Under the pieces are notes generated by a model. It did no database searches. It worked only from the letters and a program-made list of their open reading frames with translations, and was not told where the DNA came from. Shown piece by piece: positions 10,556-22,184 of a stretch of DNA of 64,000 nt. Position 1 is the stretch's first letter; every line of letters begins with the position of its first letter. Location of the stretch: assembly GCA_029851415.1 (NCBI GenBank), contig CM056743.1, forward strand, positions 372,001 through 436,000, read 5' to 3'. The stretch comes from Eretmocerus hayati (Eukaryota > Arthropoda > Insecta > Hymenoptera > Aphelinidae). Both the position numbers and the translations under genes were made by a program.

Positions 10556-10910
10556 TTCAAATACATGGAAAACGAGATGAGAAACGAAAAATTTTTGACT
10601 CTACGCTAGGTGTTGGTGCGTTTCGTCTTCTTTCTCCGGAACAGATACTTCAGGGGGCTGAAGAGATCTGAGTAGAGGTTGGCCTCCGACCTCACCTAGC
10701 CTGAGTGGCTTGATGGTCATGATTTTGATCGGGCTTATATGTTACACGAGAGCTTCTGCAGCCACTCGCGAGGAATGTTTTTATAATGCCTAAAAGATTC
10801 ATAGATTGAATTGGAGTAATCCAATATCGATCTATGTCACTTAATCAACAGATGCGTTGATTAAAATTAGCTTGCATTAGCTGATTCATGTACTAATATG
10901 ATTTATGATT
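10556..10910 (+). repeat. Family B repeat, copy 1
   Basis: Bases 10570-10760 match the reverse complement of 60745-60930 at roughly 90% by eye (CTTCAGGGGGCTGAAGAGAT and GGTCATGATTTTGATCGGGC are shared). Bases 10795-10910 match 60985-61110 in direct orientation (TCCAATATCGATCTATGTCA, AAAATTAGCTTGCATTAGC). The family therefore exists in rearranged inverted arrangements. Confidence 0.7.
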
Positions 10911-12745
10911 CCGCTTAGACAGTAGTCTTGCACTCATACATCCCGGCTGGAGAGGGAGGGGGGAACACTGGCAAGGAGATCACACTAATTTGTTCAGACG
11001 ACTGTTCTACGTTCAATAAGTCAACCATCCTACGTGAAAGATGAACGCCGCACAGAGAAAAATCAAAACAAACTCTTGGTCGCTAGCAGCCATCTAGAAG
11101 CATATGCGCTAATGGCAAGGATTTCGCCTCGATTTCTCGCTGTGCACCGAGGAGGTAACAGAACCTGCCTACGATAGTGGTTTTGCATACTTACATCCCA
11201 GTGGGGGGGGGGGGGGGGAGATAACCATCCAGGGATGACACCAGTTCGCTCAGTCAGTGGTTTCGCCTCCATACATCTCGGCGAGGGAGGGGAGGGATGA
11301 CCGCCAAGTAGATAGCAGTGAATCGCATATACAGTGATTTTTCATTTCATAGAAAATGTATATTATGTTTTTCTCCAAGAGTCCCGGATGTATGGGAAGC
11401 ATCCAGAGGAGAAACCTAGAAACCACAGGATAGATGACTCTGTGACTCAGGAGAAACTAACCGAGGCGAAAAAATGTTCCCACCATAAATTCTGAGAATT
11501 GACCGTGCTCTTCGGGGTACATGATCAGTTCACCGGAAAGTCTGATACTTGGAGATTGATTCTAAAAACGTATTCGTCAACTTCCTGGAGCATATGAATA
11601 ACAATCTCAACTGTACAAGAATACTATCGGGGCAACGACCCTTTCCTCACCGCGATTCGAGCCAGTTTTTTCCGCACCTTTATTTGAAAGAACCACCGAA
11701 GCGATCTTGTGAATGCCAGAACCAAAATATTTCGATTGTCATTTTCCAAGATTCTAAATCAATCCTAATTCAATTTTTCCGTGATACGTGAATTTCCGCG
11801 CATTTTGAGACTGTAATACAGGGAGCACCTCTTCCCCCTGCCCACGTGAATTGTAAACACTAGCAAATGTGCGTACGGATACGTAAATGATACTATATAG
11901 GAATCTCAGAATATTCTTAGAGTTTCTATGCGGAATTCTTGACATGAAACGCGGTGAGATGGAAAAGTCCTCCATGGCATGACATAGCTTGTTTCTCCAG
12001 TTTTCCAATGGATATACACTAGGGTGTCCGTTATTCCCCAAGTCCCGATCCTCCGTGCCACCCAGCACAACCTAATCATTTGTTGAGATATTGCGATGAG
12101 GAAATTTTCGTGGACCTAGGTGATGTTCAAGTCCTGTCCCACCTGAAGCGTTCTTGTCTAAATTATGGCCTCGAAACAAATTTTGATTTAGTAATCAACA
12201 TTTCTTGCACAGGTGCGTGCTCCTATGTTCCTGAGAGCATTTCCAATTGATAGCCAGAACAATTTCCTTTAAAATGACCACTTGCTGAAGTCAATTGGAT
12301 GGAGAAGAACTATAGTTATGGACGTTCTCTAAACTTAGAAGACCCAAGGTACCAAATCCGTGAAACAGGGTTTTCCTCGAAGAATCTAAAATATGCGAAT
12401 TTTGAGTCGGTCTCTTTTAAAGATGTGAATATGTGTGTTTTGATGTATTTTTGAATGTAGAAACAGAATCCGTGCTTAGTTTTACCTCTGATCGTTTTTT
12501 CACTAGACTCAAAAGACCGACGAAACAAAAAACGGTCGTTTTCAGTCACTTTTATGTTCTTTAGGTGGATGATATGCGAATGAGAGGGCTATCTCCTGTT
12601 CTACTGTATCAAATTGAATGTTTCAGGTTATCATTTTGAAGGACGTTGCACCCCCTATCGATTGAAAACACTATTGAGGACGTGAAAGGAAATGCTTGCG
12701 CGGTAAATGCAAATCATTGACTCAAATTTTTATTTAGAAGGATAC
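10911..12745. other. Intergenic with G-rich degenerate units
   Basis: Three related units start near 10928, 11183 and 11265. Each has a CATACATC-like core followed by a G-rich tract, including a 16-G run at 11203-11218. No gene is supported in the rest; short frames here have no recognisable motif. Confidence 0.45.
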
Positions 12746-12828
12746 ATTTCAAATAAGAAACCCTCTAGGTGGGTTTCTTATTTGAAATTTCAAATTTAGG
12801 TGTCACATATATGTGACACCTAAATTTG
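12746..12828. repeat. Two adjacent hairpins
   Basis: Hairpin 1 has 18-nt arms at 12746-12763 and 12771-12788 (core CAAATAAGAAACCC) with a 7-nt loop. Two bases on, 12791-12828 is a 38-bp perfect palindrome centred on CACATATATGTG with outer arms AAATTTAGGTGT. Both are exact as read. Confidence 0.9.
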
Positions 12829-13394
12829 CGCTCGAAATATATATGGATGGTGATTATACAGAAATGGAACAAAGAAATGTAAGAATTCTTTCGGGCAATT
12901 ATCCACCACTCACTCAAGCGAGATTTCTCGATCAAATCACTTCTTCCGGACTTTCTCTTCAAGAAGTACAAGTTAAAGAATACCGAAAACGAGATTTTTC
13001 CACGAAGTTGTGAAAAGTACTCATTTATATAGTCTTCTTCAGTAGTGATTGGAATTGAGTCACGATTCGTCGAGGGGAAATGTGTGAATGTGAGGGTTAA
13101 AATCACTGTAAGATTGTCTGAAAGGAAAATCCTTCTAAAAGTATGATTTTTTCCTCATGAAATGAGGAACCTCTATCGTGTATATTTCAAAGATCACTAA
13201 TTCTGTTCATGAAATCACGAAACTTCGAGGTTATTGAAGATACTGTGAATATCTTTTTGTGAAATCGTTCTATTCCTCAGGCCAAGATTGATGCTATCGC
13301 CAGAAGATGACGTGGAAAGAAGCGAAAAATTCAGTTAATTTCGATTGACTTTCGAATGTAGATGGAGAACCACGTTGTTCTGGAGCAATCGAGA

Positions 13395-13815
13395 GAACCA
13401 TGAGGCGCGGTAGCGCCTCGCTGGCGAATATGAACAGACAAGAAAAATCGAGCGAGGCGCTGTGCCTATCTATACTTTGAATTGGGGTTGTTCAACCTCA
13501 TACTCTTTTTCTACTTGGATTATTCACCTCTTTGACGTTGCTCATACAGCTCTGCCATGCTCTAGCAAACCCTTTCCTGTGCAACTCAGAGTTCTGTGCG
13601 ATAATTTCCTCCATCCGGGCACTGGACGTGTTTTATTCATAGGGATATTACGAATAGAGGACCCAAAACTGGCCGCTGAGGGAATTGCTCCTAGAGTAAG
13701 ACAGTCGATCGAAGGCCTTCCGAAATCAAGAGACGGGGTAGCGCCTTGCTGGCGAGTACATAAAAATTGGCAGCACTGCCGTGCCTTACATACACTAAGT
13801 TGGGGTTTTTAACCT
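13395..13815 (-). repeat. Two reverse copies of the family A GC-palindrome end
   Basis: Read on the minus strand, 13402-13500 and 13732-13815 match the right end of family A (41380-41475). Shared landmarks are GCGCGGTAGCGCC, the CTGGCGAGTA block, the GGCACGGCAG block (clearest in the second unit), and TTAACCTC after the AAGTTGGGG run. No foldback core is attached, so these are solitary ends or relics. Confidence 0.6.
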
Positions 13816-14442
13816 CTTACTCGTACGCGATCTTAGATTATTATGAATTTTGACGGCACTCGCCACGATGTGCAGTATCATTTGCGAGCTTAGTCATATT
13901 TCTCACTAAATACTAGCTAATTCCGTCGGAATAGCGAGTAATAACAAAGTTTCCCGGCTTGGTAAATCGGGAGCCTCCCCGACGCAATCCGACAAGGATT
14001 TTCATCTCCCGTTTTCCGTCATCCGCGTCCACTCGATTTCATCTCGAATCGAATCGACATTACCACGTTGGTGTGACGCGTAGCGTGGTGTGCGTGGATT
14101 TTCGGAGTGCTCGAACAACACCAGGGTTTCTGCTGAGGAATTTAAAAAAATGTTGGTTTTGTATCATATCTTTCGTTAAGTGAGCTGCTGGATCTCACTG
14201 CACGTGAAATCTCTCTTTGAAACAAAAAAACAAAAAAACTAAGTGAGAATAGGAGTATTCATACAAAGTTATGATATCCAATCAATTTTTTTCCAAAGTT
14301 CTATCACTCGATATACTTATAATTCAACATTCAAAAATCTAAATCCCACATTATGGCAAAATTTTCGAAAACTTTTCAGAATGGCTGTGTATAGGCTGAA
14401 CAACTTACACGAATGAAACCCCCACTCACTGAATTACTATTT
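13816..14442. other. Intergenic, nothing recognised
   Basis: A moderately GC-rich block around 13960-14110 has an open frame but no recognisable domain. No feature is supported. Confidence 0.4.
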
Positions 14443-14850
14443 AACAGAAGACCTAGTTTTGCTCTTACATACGAAAAAGGGAGCGAATCCTGATTGGAAT
14501 ACTGCATATAACATTCGTAAGTCTGTCAAGTATAACCAACAATCATTTTCACAGATTACGATGAAGCCCCTTTCGAACTTCCACGAGTCTATTTTGTGTG
14601 AGCGGATGCCAACATTCAAAGAACAATGTGAAAAGGAGCTCTGGATTGATAACAGAAGACTCAGTTTTGCTCTTTCATACAAAAAAGAGACAAGAGACTG
14701 ATTGGAAAACTGCATGTCACATTGGTAAGTCTGTCAAATACTTCCAACAATTGTTTTCACAGATTACGATAAAGCCCTTTTGGAACTTCCACGAGTCTTC
14801 CTATCTTGTGAGAGCAGATATGAATATTCGAAGAACAGTGTGGAAAGAAG
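14443..14850. repeat. 208-bp tandem duplication
   Basis: The unit beginning AACAGAAGAC at 14443 recurs at 14651. Shared blocks include AGTTTTGCTCTT, AAGTCTGTCAA, TTTTCACAGATTACGAT and AACTTCCACGAGTCT. Unit divergence is moderate. Confidence 0.85.
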
Positions 14851-14861
14851 CTCACGATTAA

Positions 14862-15242
14862 GGCGATGCGGTCACCGTGCATGCTGAAAGTTATTCCCAC
14901 TTTTCTCCGATATTCCCGCGATTTAGATAAAACGACGAGAAGACGAATGCTTATTATTATCTAACTTGAGTTCGTCTTCTCGTCGATTAGCTCAAATCGC
15001 AAAAGAATCGGATAAAAGTGAAAATTACAATGTGCGTATATTATAGGTTAGGAGGTGCCTGCGCTAGAGTTATTCCCACTTTTCTCCGATATTCTTGCGA
15101 TTTGGACTAAACGACGAGAAGATGAACTCAAGTTAGATGATAATAAGTATTCGTCTTCTCGTCGTTTAGTCCAAATCGCAAGAATATCGGAGAAAAGTGG
15201 GAATAACTTTCAGCGTGTACGGTGCACGGTGACCGCATCGCC
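14862..15242. mobile_element. TTAA-flanked hairpin MITE
   Basis: The 381-bp element starts GGCGATGCGGTCACCGTG and ends with its exact reverse complement. It is flanked by TTAA at 14858-14861 and 15243-15246, the target duplication typical of piggyBac and Kolobok-type transposons. The inside is a nested foldback: a 'TTATTCCCACTTTTCTCCGA' block (14891, 15069, and inverted at 15190) surrounds inverted CGACGAGAAGA arms. It has no coding capacity and would need a transposase supplied in trans. Confidence 0.88.
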
Positions 15243-15359
15243 TTAACTGTTTTCTTGTACCCAAAACCCATTGATTAGTTCATAAAATTGCGTAGTCTGT
15301 CAAAGTATCTCAAATGTGTCAGATACTTATAATCTGTTCATGACCTAATCTTATTTCAG

Positions 15360-15463
15360 GTTTGAGAGGTATTGGAGAACTTGTCAAGTTGTATGATGAA
15401 CTTGAAAATTTTAAGTCTTGCCCCAAACTTAATCAACTTGGACAGGCCTTCCTCGACAAAAAA
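15360..15463 (+). other. Candidate internal exon (34 codons)
   Basis: A TTATTTCAG acceptor ends at 15359 and a strong GTAAGTG donor begins at 15464. The frame starting at 15362 is open throughout and codes a hydrophilic stretch beginning LRGIGELVKLYDEL and ending GQAFLDKK. Length is 104 nt, entering after two bases of a split codon and leaving at a codon boundary. I do not recognise the protein. It may be a host-gene exon between transposon-filled introns, or chance. Confidence 0.3.
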
Positions 15464-17261
15464 GTAAGTGCAAAATTCAATGCAGAAATATATAGATGGT
15501 TAAATTCCTGGTATTATCATCACCATTTTCCTCATTAAATTGATCCCACAGAACCCTGTAGTGGCTTATTCGTCGTTTCCATGTTCATCGAACCAACAGA
15601 AATAACTCCCTATTGCTCATTTCACCACACTATGAGTATCGGATCTTTAGGTATGGATGAATCAAATTCATTTATGTACTCACACATTTTTTCAAGAGCA
15701 TTCTTTGAAATACTGATGCTAAACTTTCCAGAGCTGTACAACTTTTGGAATCGTCAGATTAACACAGGTGGAATTGCCTGAGACTTCTGTAGAAAACACT
15801 TGTCTTCCATCGCCCCCAACAACAGCCATCAATAGAGCATGAACATGAGATTATCCAGAAATTTTCACAAGAGGAATTGGAATAGAAGTTTTGGAATTGG
15901 TGATTGAAAAAACTAGTTTAGAAGTTTGACTCTGAGGCACACTGCTTACACGATACACTCAGACTTAGCTTCACCCGCAACCTCATGCGGGGACATATTA
16001 TTGACACTAGGTGATCCTTCATTTTGCTTTGTTGCAAGCAGTGTGCAAATCAGCCTGGACACAACTGATGGACAAATGTCACAGTAAAAAAGACAAAATG
16101 TCAGCAGAAAAATGAGTCCTTGTTCTGACATATCTTCGAAGGTGAGCACCTACACAATTTTGAGTTTAGACTGCCTAGATGAGTCAAAAAGTAGTTCAAG
16201 AATGTTCTTCTGATTCCATTTTTTTGAGGGTGGAATTGTAGTCCTGCGGATATTTTCTTCGTCTGATCTCGACAGTTTCTATGATCATCCCCCTAATACT
16301 TCTAGGTTCCTGTCGATGTTGGAAGTTGAAATCTATCCTGAAAACTCCCCAATATGAGACTCAGAATTCAAACAAGTTTCACCTGCACACTTGCAGCTAT
16401 CGTACAAAGCTAATTCGAATCAAAATCGATTCTCGAAAATCGAATCTCGATTATGGCACTTTTTAATCAAGTTTGAGACGCCGGAAAATGTGCGCGTTGC
16501 TGAGGATCGATTTTAGATCTTTTTGAGATGCAACCTTGAACAGCATAGATTTGTGATGTAGCGAGCCAGGGAGGTTTTCGAGATGTTGCTCGAAGCTTGT
16601 GTGACATAATTACTAACTCCGACCTCGTCCATAATTTATCTCAAATTCATCTTTCGAACGAATCTTCATTATAATTGGTCGTTAATTTTGCGTCGCAAAT
16701 TTGTCTTTAGATGGAGTTGTGATGCGTTTCGTACGCAACTTCATCAAAATTCTGCATCTACAACAGGTCTAAAAGGCATCTTTGAGACTGATTTGAGGTC
16801 TCCCAGATGGATCTGTGAGCTCAATTTTTCCATCTCTGATCAGTCGCCAAGTCTCGAACAGATCTTCTCGATGAAATCGAAACATTTTTGATGCTCGTTC
16901 TCATTGAAACCGTTTGTCTCCGATAAATAATGTGTTCTCCGAGTACATTGAAAAGAGTAATGCAAGATGTTGGGAATAGATTATGACATGAGCACAGACT
17001 GATGGAAGATGTTGTCTTATTATTCAAATCGTTCTTGAAATCATGTTTTAAAGTCTCGACTGAAGTCACTCACTGTTTCTTAAATAACAGTAATGAATCT
17101 CTATAGCCGAAATTTCGCGATGACAGAACATTCCAATCAGACTAATTTTGATGATAAAACATTCTCGCAAGAATATATTCTTGAAGTACAATTCACATGT
17201 GAATATATATTTGGTTCACTCAATCACTCAGAGCGAAAGATGAAAGTTTGATCAAATCATT
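15464..17261. other. Intergenic or intronic, nothing recognised
   Basis: No coding domain, RNA gene or repeat relationship was recognised in this ~1.8-kb AT-rich stretch. Confidence 0.4.
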
Positions 17262-18057
17262 ATCTCCCCCCCCCCACTTCAATTTTTCCAAGAATTTAAC
17301 TTGGCGAGTATGGCCATCCTTCCCCCCTATCACTTCATCTGGGATCAAAAATTGAATTGCACCTCTTGAGGTTCATGAGATCAGGGGTAACATGCCGAGT
17401 GACTATCCAGCAAAATCTAAACGTGAAACTAATGAAAAGAGAATGAAAAATACAAATTTTAACTCTTGAGAGTCGTGAGATCAAGAAGAGTATGTCGAGT
17501 AATTATTTTGCAGAAGCTTAACGTGAAACGCATGGATAAGGATTGATAGGATTACAATTTGATTTTTTCGATAATTTTGACTCAACTTGACTCACTCACC
17601 ATCTCTACTGATACTTGAACTAAAGCGATCAGTGCTGGATTGAATCTTCTGCTTCCCGTTTTTTTCCCATGGGTCTAGATAGATGATCAATCTTAATATA
17701 TCTGGTAGATAAAGAGATGGTGAGTAAGTCAAGTTGAGTCAAAATTATCGAAAAAATCAAATTGTAATCTTATCAATCTTTATCCATGCGTTTCACGTTA
17801 AGCTTCTGCAAAATAATTACTCGACATACTTTTCTTGATCTCACGACTCTCAAGAGTTAAAATTTGTATTTTCCATTCTCTTTTCATTAGTTTCACGTTT
17901 AGATTTTGCTGGATAGTTACTCGACATGTTACCCCTGATCTCATGAACCTCAAGAGTTGAAATTCAATTTTTGATCCCAGATGAAGTGATAGGGGGAAAG
18001 GATGGCCATACTCGCCAAGTTAAACTTTTGGAAAAAGTGAAGTGGGGGGGGGGGGGA
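17262..18057. repeat. Foldback core of family A copy 2
   Basis: Inverted arms share AACTTGGCGAGTATGGCCAT at the left and its complement at about 18003-18022. Both arms then continue through ATCACTTCATCTGGGATC and GAGTCAAAATTATCGA towards a centre near 17.66 kb. Poly-C at the left tip and poly-G at the right tip mark the ends. Confidence 0.85.
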
Positions 18058-20030
18058 TTTCAACACTTGGCTATGATAATGACTGAATATTCTCAGATCG
18101 AAAAATATGCTGTAAGTAGTAGCATGTACGAAAACACAAATAGCTTCTATGTATCTCATCAATAAAAATCATTCCCTTAATTAACACTAGTGTCCTTAAT
18201 TCCAAGATAGAAGTATTTTTTTGACCATGAGCAAAGAAAAATCTGGAGAAGTAAAACTTTGTATTTTTGATAGCAGGACTTGGAATTAGTTTATGAAATT
18301 GACTTGGGTTGATGCGAAGACTCCTAACCCACTTGTGATGGCGCTTGACAGAGAATATTTAGGATCACGAAGAACTTCTAGATTGTGGATATACCTCACA
18401 TGAGTTGGTTCGTCCACTCTTCAGCAAGAGAGGATGCTAACTTTCAAAGTGAATAACTAATAACTAATTGATGAATGAAACATAGAATTATGGCACTACA
18501 TGTGTTGCCCAACATTTTTCAAGAACCAAAAACTGAAACAAATTCCATGCATTGGTAATTCGTAACACATCAAGAAATTGGAGCAACTCGTGCGAACTTA
18601 TTCTGGGGAAATGAAGGTTCAAAAGTATTATGTGATATGTGTTTAGATTTCTGATGGAATGATCCTCAAATACTTCCAGATATATGTATGGATCCAGTTT
18701 GTCTGGTGGACTCCTCAACCAATCATTTTTCCAATTTGAACTCACCACTTTCCACCAAGAGCGTAAATGTGCCTTTCTTTCTGCATAATACTCTTGATGA
18801 AATAGAAGAACCCTGTACAACTTTCTAATCCTATTCAGAAATGAACCTACGCCATCACGCTCACAAAGTATATGACAAGAATCTGAGTGGCACGCCAAGA
18901 AAGTAAAATCCATATACCATATAAGTGAGAGTCTAGCTGAGACCTTCGGGTTAGAGTATTACGCAATAGAAGTATGAAATCCAAAATTCACCAGAGCAGC
19001 ACAAGAGATCGGTGTTTATATATCACAACAACTGTCCTTGGACAGTCGTCGATTGGACTGACCTGTCTCACAACATCTCAATGTGAGAGACGATCCCTCT
19101 TGATGTGTTGGACATTGACAGGTTTTTATTGAGACACAGAAAGCAACACAAAGGATATTCTATTGGTCACACTCCTCTTCGACTAGAATGGTTTATGTTT
19201 ATGAACTTTTTTTTGAGATGCACAATTTATGGCTCCACAGTTGGGTCTGTCTGAAGTCTTGAGGAAACTGAAAGTCAATACACTGCTGAAATGTAGATTG
19301 ATACTCATTTTTCCTCACGATCAAATCCTAAATTCACCAAATATTTTTGAAGATCAACTCTTGACACTGCACAACAGCGAGAATGACACCCAGACAGACA
19401 AGGAAACCCACAACAATAGGTGGCTCTTGATCCGCCAACAATGAGAGCTGATATGTGCAAGCTCGCTGCAGCCGGTGCTACGATTGGCATCAATTGGCAT
19501 TAAATTCTGCTGTTATCTCTTCATAATATAATCAAAATAGTCAAAAACGTTACAACATGTTTACTGCTACAACATGTTACTGCTTACTGCTGGAGCGGAA
19601 TAACGCCGTCTGCTACACATGCGGCTGCATCAAAACATCACCCGTCTTCTCGCGGTCGATCGTCCCGCGTGTCGACCCCAACAATCGATTGTGTTCGACT
19701 TCGAGTGTCGTAACGCGGCTGAAATCTTGACGCGAAAAAATTGGGAAGGATCGAAATCAGTGAGCAATATATTTCGGCACTAAACGCTGTCAGCGGCGAA
19801 ATGACTTGCCAATATCCTTGTTGAGGACCGAAATAACGGGTTCAGAGGAATTAAGACCCCCCTGAACCCAGGAAAGCATGAGATAAGTAAGTTCGAAAAA
19901 ATGCGTGAGGTTAAAACGGCCCAACTCAGCGTATATAAGGCACGGCAGCCTTGCGCGCGCTCTCTCTCCTTCTCACATGTTTTTCTCTTCTCATATACTT
20001 GCCAGCAAAGGCGCTGCCGCGCCTTTTGAT
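17262..20030 (+). mobile_element. Family A repeat, copy 2 (longest)
   Basis: The copy opens with the foldback core (17262-18057). It continues through sequence shared with copy 1 (to about 19160) and with copy 3 (19370-20030), and stops at the palindrome GGCGCTGCCGCGCC followed by TTTTGAT (about 20008-20030). Near the right end are GTATATAAGGC, a TATA-like element at about 19930, and a short frame with CYTCGC that is degraded. Copy 3 also has the same end point, so 20030 is probably the true terminus. The class is unknown. No full transposase is visible; a weak 141-codon minus-strand frame at 18488-18913 has no recognisable motif. Confidence 0.65.
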
Positions 20031-20067
20031 CAAATCCTATTCAAGCGAATCAATGTGCACATGTCAC

Positions 20068-20291
20068 TTTTTTCAATAGCTGGGCTGAGATCTTGCGAAG
20101 ATCTTCATCATCCTGCTCCTCGTGAAATATTTGGCTTGTGCCACGTGAAATGTTGTCATCATATCTTTCTTGGGAGGGTACTCGTGAAGAATTGCGATTC
20201 GGGATGAATTCCTTTAGTTTCTGCGTAAATGTTTCCTTCACTCTTTGGTACTCTTTGTCTTTTCCATCCATAATAATTATTAACGAGTTGC
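20068..20291 (-). other. Weak candidate exon, minus strand
   Basis: On the minus strand the frame is open from a CCTGATAG acceptor-like site (exon start 20291) to a GTGACATG donor-like site after 20068. It contains an ATG (near 20272) and charged stretches such as QDDEDLRKISAQLLKK. No family is recognised. It abuts the right end of family A copy 2. This could be a chance open frame. Confidence 0.2.
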
Positions 20292-20631
20292 CTATCAGGA
20301 GTAAATTCATTAGATGAAAGAGTGTATGATCAAAAAAATCATTCATAACATGTTTTCTGCAGATAGGGTTGCGAGCTTTACAAGAAGTCAAACATGATTT
20401 TTTCTAACCACCAAAGTTATCGCTAACCCTTCATGTAAGGAAAGAAACCTCGTCAGCTTCCTCTCATTTCATACTCAAATTATCAATTTTGTAAGATACG
20501 ATTGGAGTTTATACTCATAGCTGAGCGTTATCATCCCTATAATCCGAACGGAACCACGAAAAATGAAACAGCTATTGGTTTGAGAATTATCACAGTTAAG
20601 TGTAGCAAATGTGTAATACAACATTTTTCAG

Positions 20632-20704
20632 AGGCCTTGATGATGTTTATATTGCATTTGCAGCAACTTTGGGGATCACATGGACACCAAAAGTCTCTGA
20701 GTAG
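20632..20704 (+). other. Weak candidate terminal exon
   Basis: A pyrimidine-rich TTTTTCAG acceptor ends at 20631. The frame from 20633 reads GLDDVYIAFAATLGITW and ends at TAG 20702-20704. The composition looks protein-like, but the phase does not join directly to the exon candidate at 15360-15463, so an intermediate exon would be needed. Not recognised. Confidence 0.2.
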
Positions 20705-21080
20705 TGTTCTCTATGTAAAAAGTGTAGGTTTTGTATTGAGTTGGCAACGCCGTCTAAAGTAGCATCATGATTGTGAGCTGCAATCGTGAATCACATACAG
20801 AATTCATTCATACCCTTATTTTTTCCACGTGGTGCCAGTTTTCAATTGCTTTTCTAACCTCACACCCCTGTTGCTTCCTTCCCCGCTGTTCTGTGACTCT
20901 CTGCCTTTTTGTTTATTAGGTCCTCTCTCCTTCTTTTCCATTTCCTTCCCTTTACTGTACTTTTGATTATTTTCCTGTCATCACTTTTACACAATATCTT
21001 TCTATTTTTCCTGTACTTGATTGCTCGCGTCCGTTTAATACGACGGCCATCTCAACATCCCATTAGAGAGATACATAATT

Positions 21081-22184
21081 TTGCGCTATAAAGCGCCAGA
21101 AACATTCTTGTCCGAAAACGGATCTGAATATTTCAATGAAATTATTGACAAGTTCTTGGAAGAAAGGGGTATAGAACATATGACCTTGGCACCTTATTCG
21201 CCGCAGGGGAATCCGCTCGAAAGAATAGATCGCACGTTGAAAACAGCGATAAAAGCGTTTCTAGAAGAGAAACACGGTCGCTGGGATGAGCACATTCCCG
21301 AGCTTACCTTCACGTATAATTCGGCTGTTCAGGAATCGACGAGAATGAGTCCAGCTTTCTTAAATTACGGAAGAAACCCGACACCCTCCAAGAACATGAA
21401 ACGTCTAATTGAACAAGCGTCCGCATAGCAAGAGCTTACACGGTCGTTGCAAAAATGGCAGAAACAAATGCTTCGATTGCCAGAAGTGCACTTAGTCGCA
21501 GCCGACAACTCCGGCCGAGCAACCGAGAAACAAGCTCAATATTTCAATGCAAAGCGACGTGATGTCTTCTGAATTCAATATAGGAGATGCGGTTTGAAAA
21601 CGCAACCGTGTACAGTCAGCTCAAGCTCAAAGCATTTCGGAAAAGCTCGTACCAGATTCGACGGTAAATTTATAATCACCGCTCGACTAGGGTCAAATGT
21701 ATATGGAGTAGCCGATGAGTCAGGCAACCCGGCCGGCAAAGTACACGTTAAGGATTTGAAACCTTACATCGACGGAGAGGAACCACAGGAGGAACCCACG
21801 CCCAAAGAATCGACTGCCATTCCAGCGGAAGATACATCGATGGACGACGAGGGAAGAGTGCGTGAGCTCCGATCCGCGAATAGGTTAGTTGCGCCAACCG
21901 TAGAAATAAGTTCTGAAAAGCGTGAAGCAGGACGATCGCGAAAAACGCAATTACTCGTCCGTAAGAAAAATGTAAAATTCGCGCCGTCAATCAACAAATC
22001 AACATCTGTTAGCGAACCGAGTGAAGAACCACCACCAGAAGAAGTTCCGAAAAGGAAACGTGGTCGGCCGAAAGGCTCGGTGGAAAAGAATGTTGATCAA
22101 CCGGTCGCGGAATTATCACCGATTAGGACACGAGCGAGTCGTCGTCAGATGAAATATCATGTGTGCTTTCGTAATTTTCGTTGA
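21081..22184 (+). pseudogene. Ty3/Gypsy integrase remnant with AT-hook tail
   Basis: Bases 21081-21428 code the second half of a Gypsy integrase core: LSENGSEYFN (usual S-D-N-G, here E) followed by YSPQGNPLERIDRTLK, which carries the catalytic Glu, and the TYNSAVQESTRMSPAFLNYG segment. A stop at 21426-21428 and a frame change near 21570-21600 break it. The frame from 21594 then gives the post-integrase domain (FDGKFIITARLGSNVYGV, HVKDLKPYI) and a long charged tail with the AT-hook KRKRGRPKGS. The N-terminal half, RT and RNase H are missing upstream. Confidence 0.75.

Noticed and set aside
18488..18913. 141-codon minus-strand frame inside family A copy 2 as a transposase
   Set aside because: No catalytic or DNA-binding motif is recognisable, and no intact counterpart was found in the other copies.
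19985..20030. Helitron 3' end
   Set aside because: A terminal hairpin is present, but no CTRR end follows and the other end is a long foldback, not a TC start with rolling-circle features.
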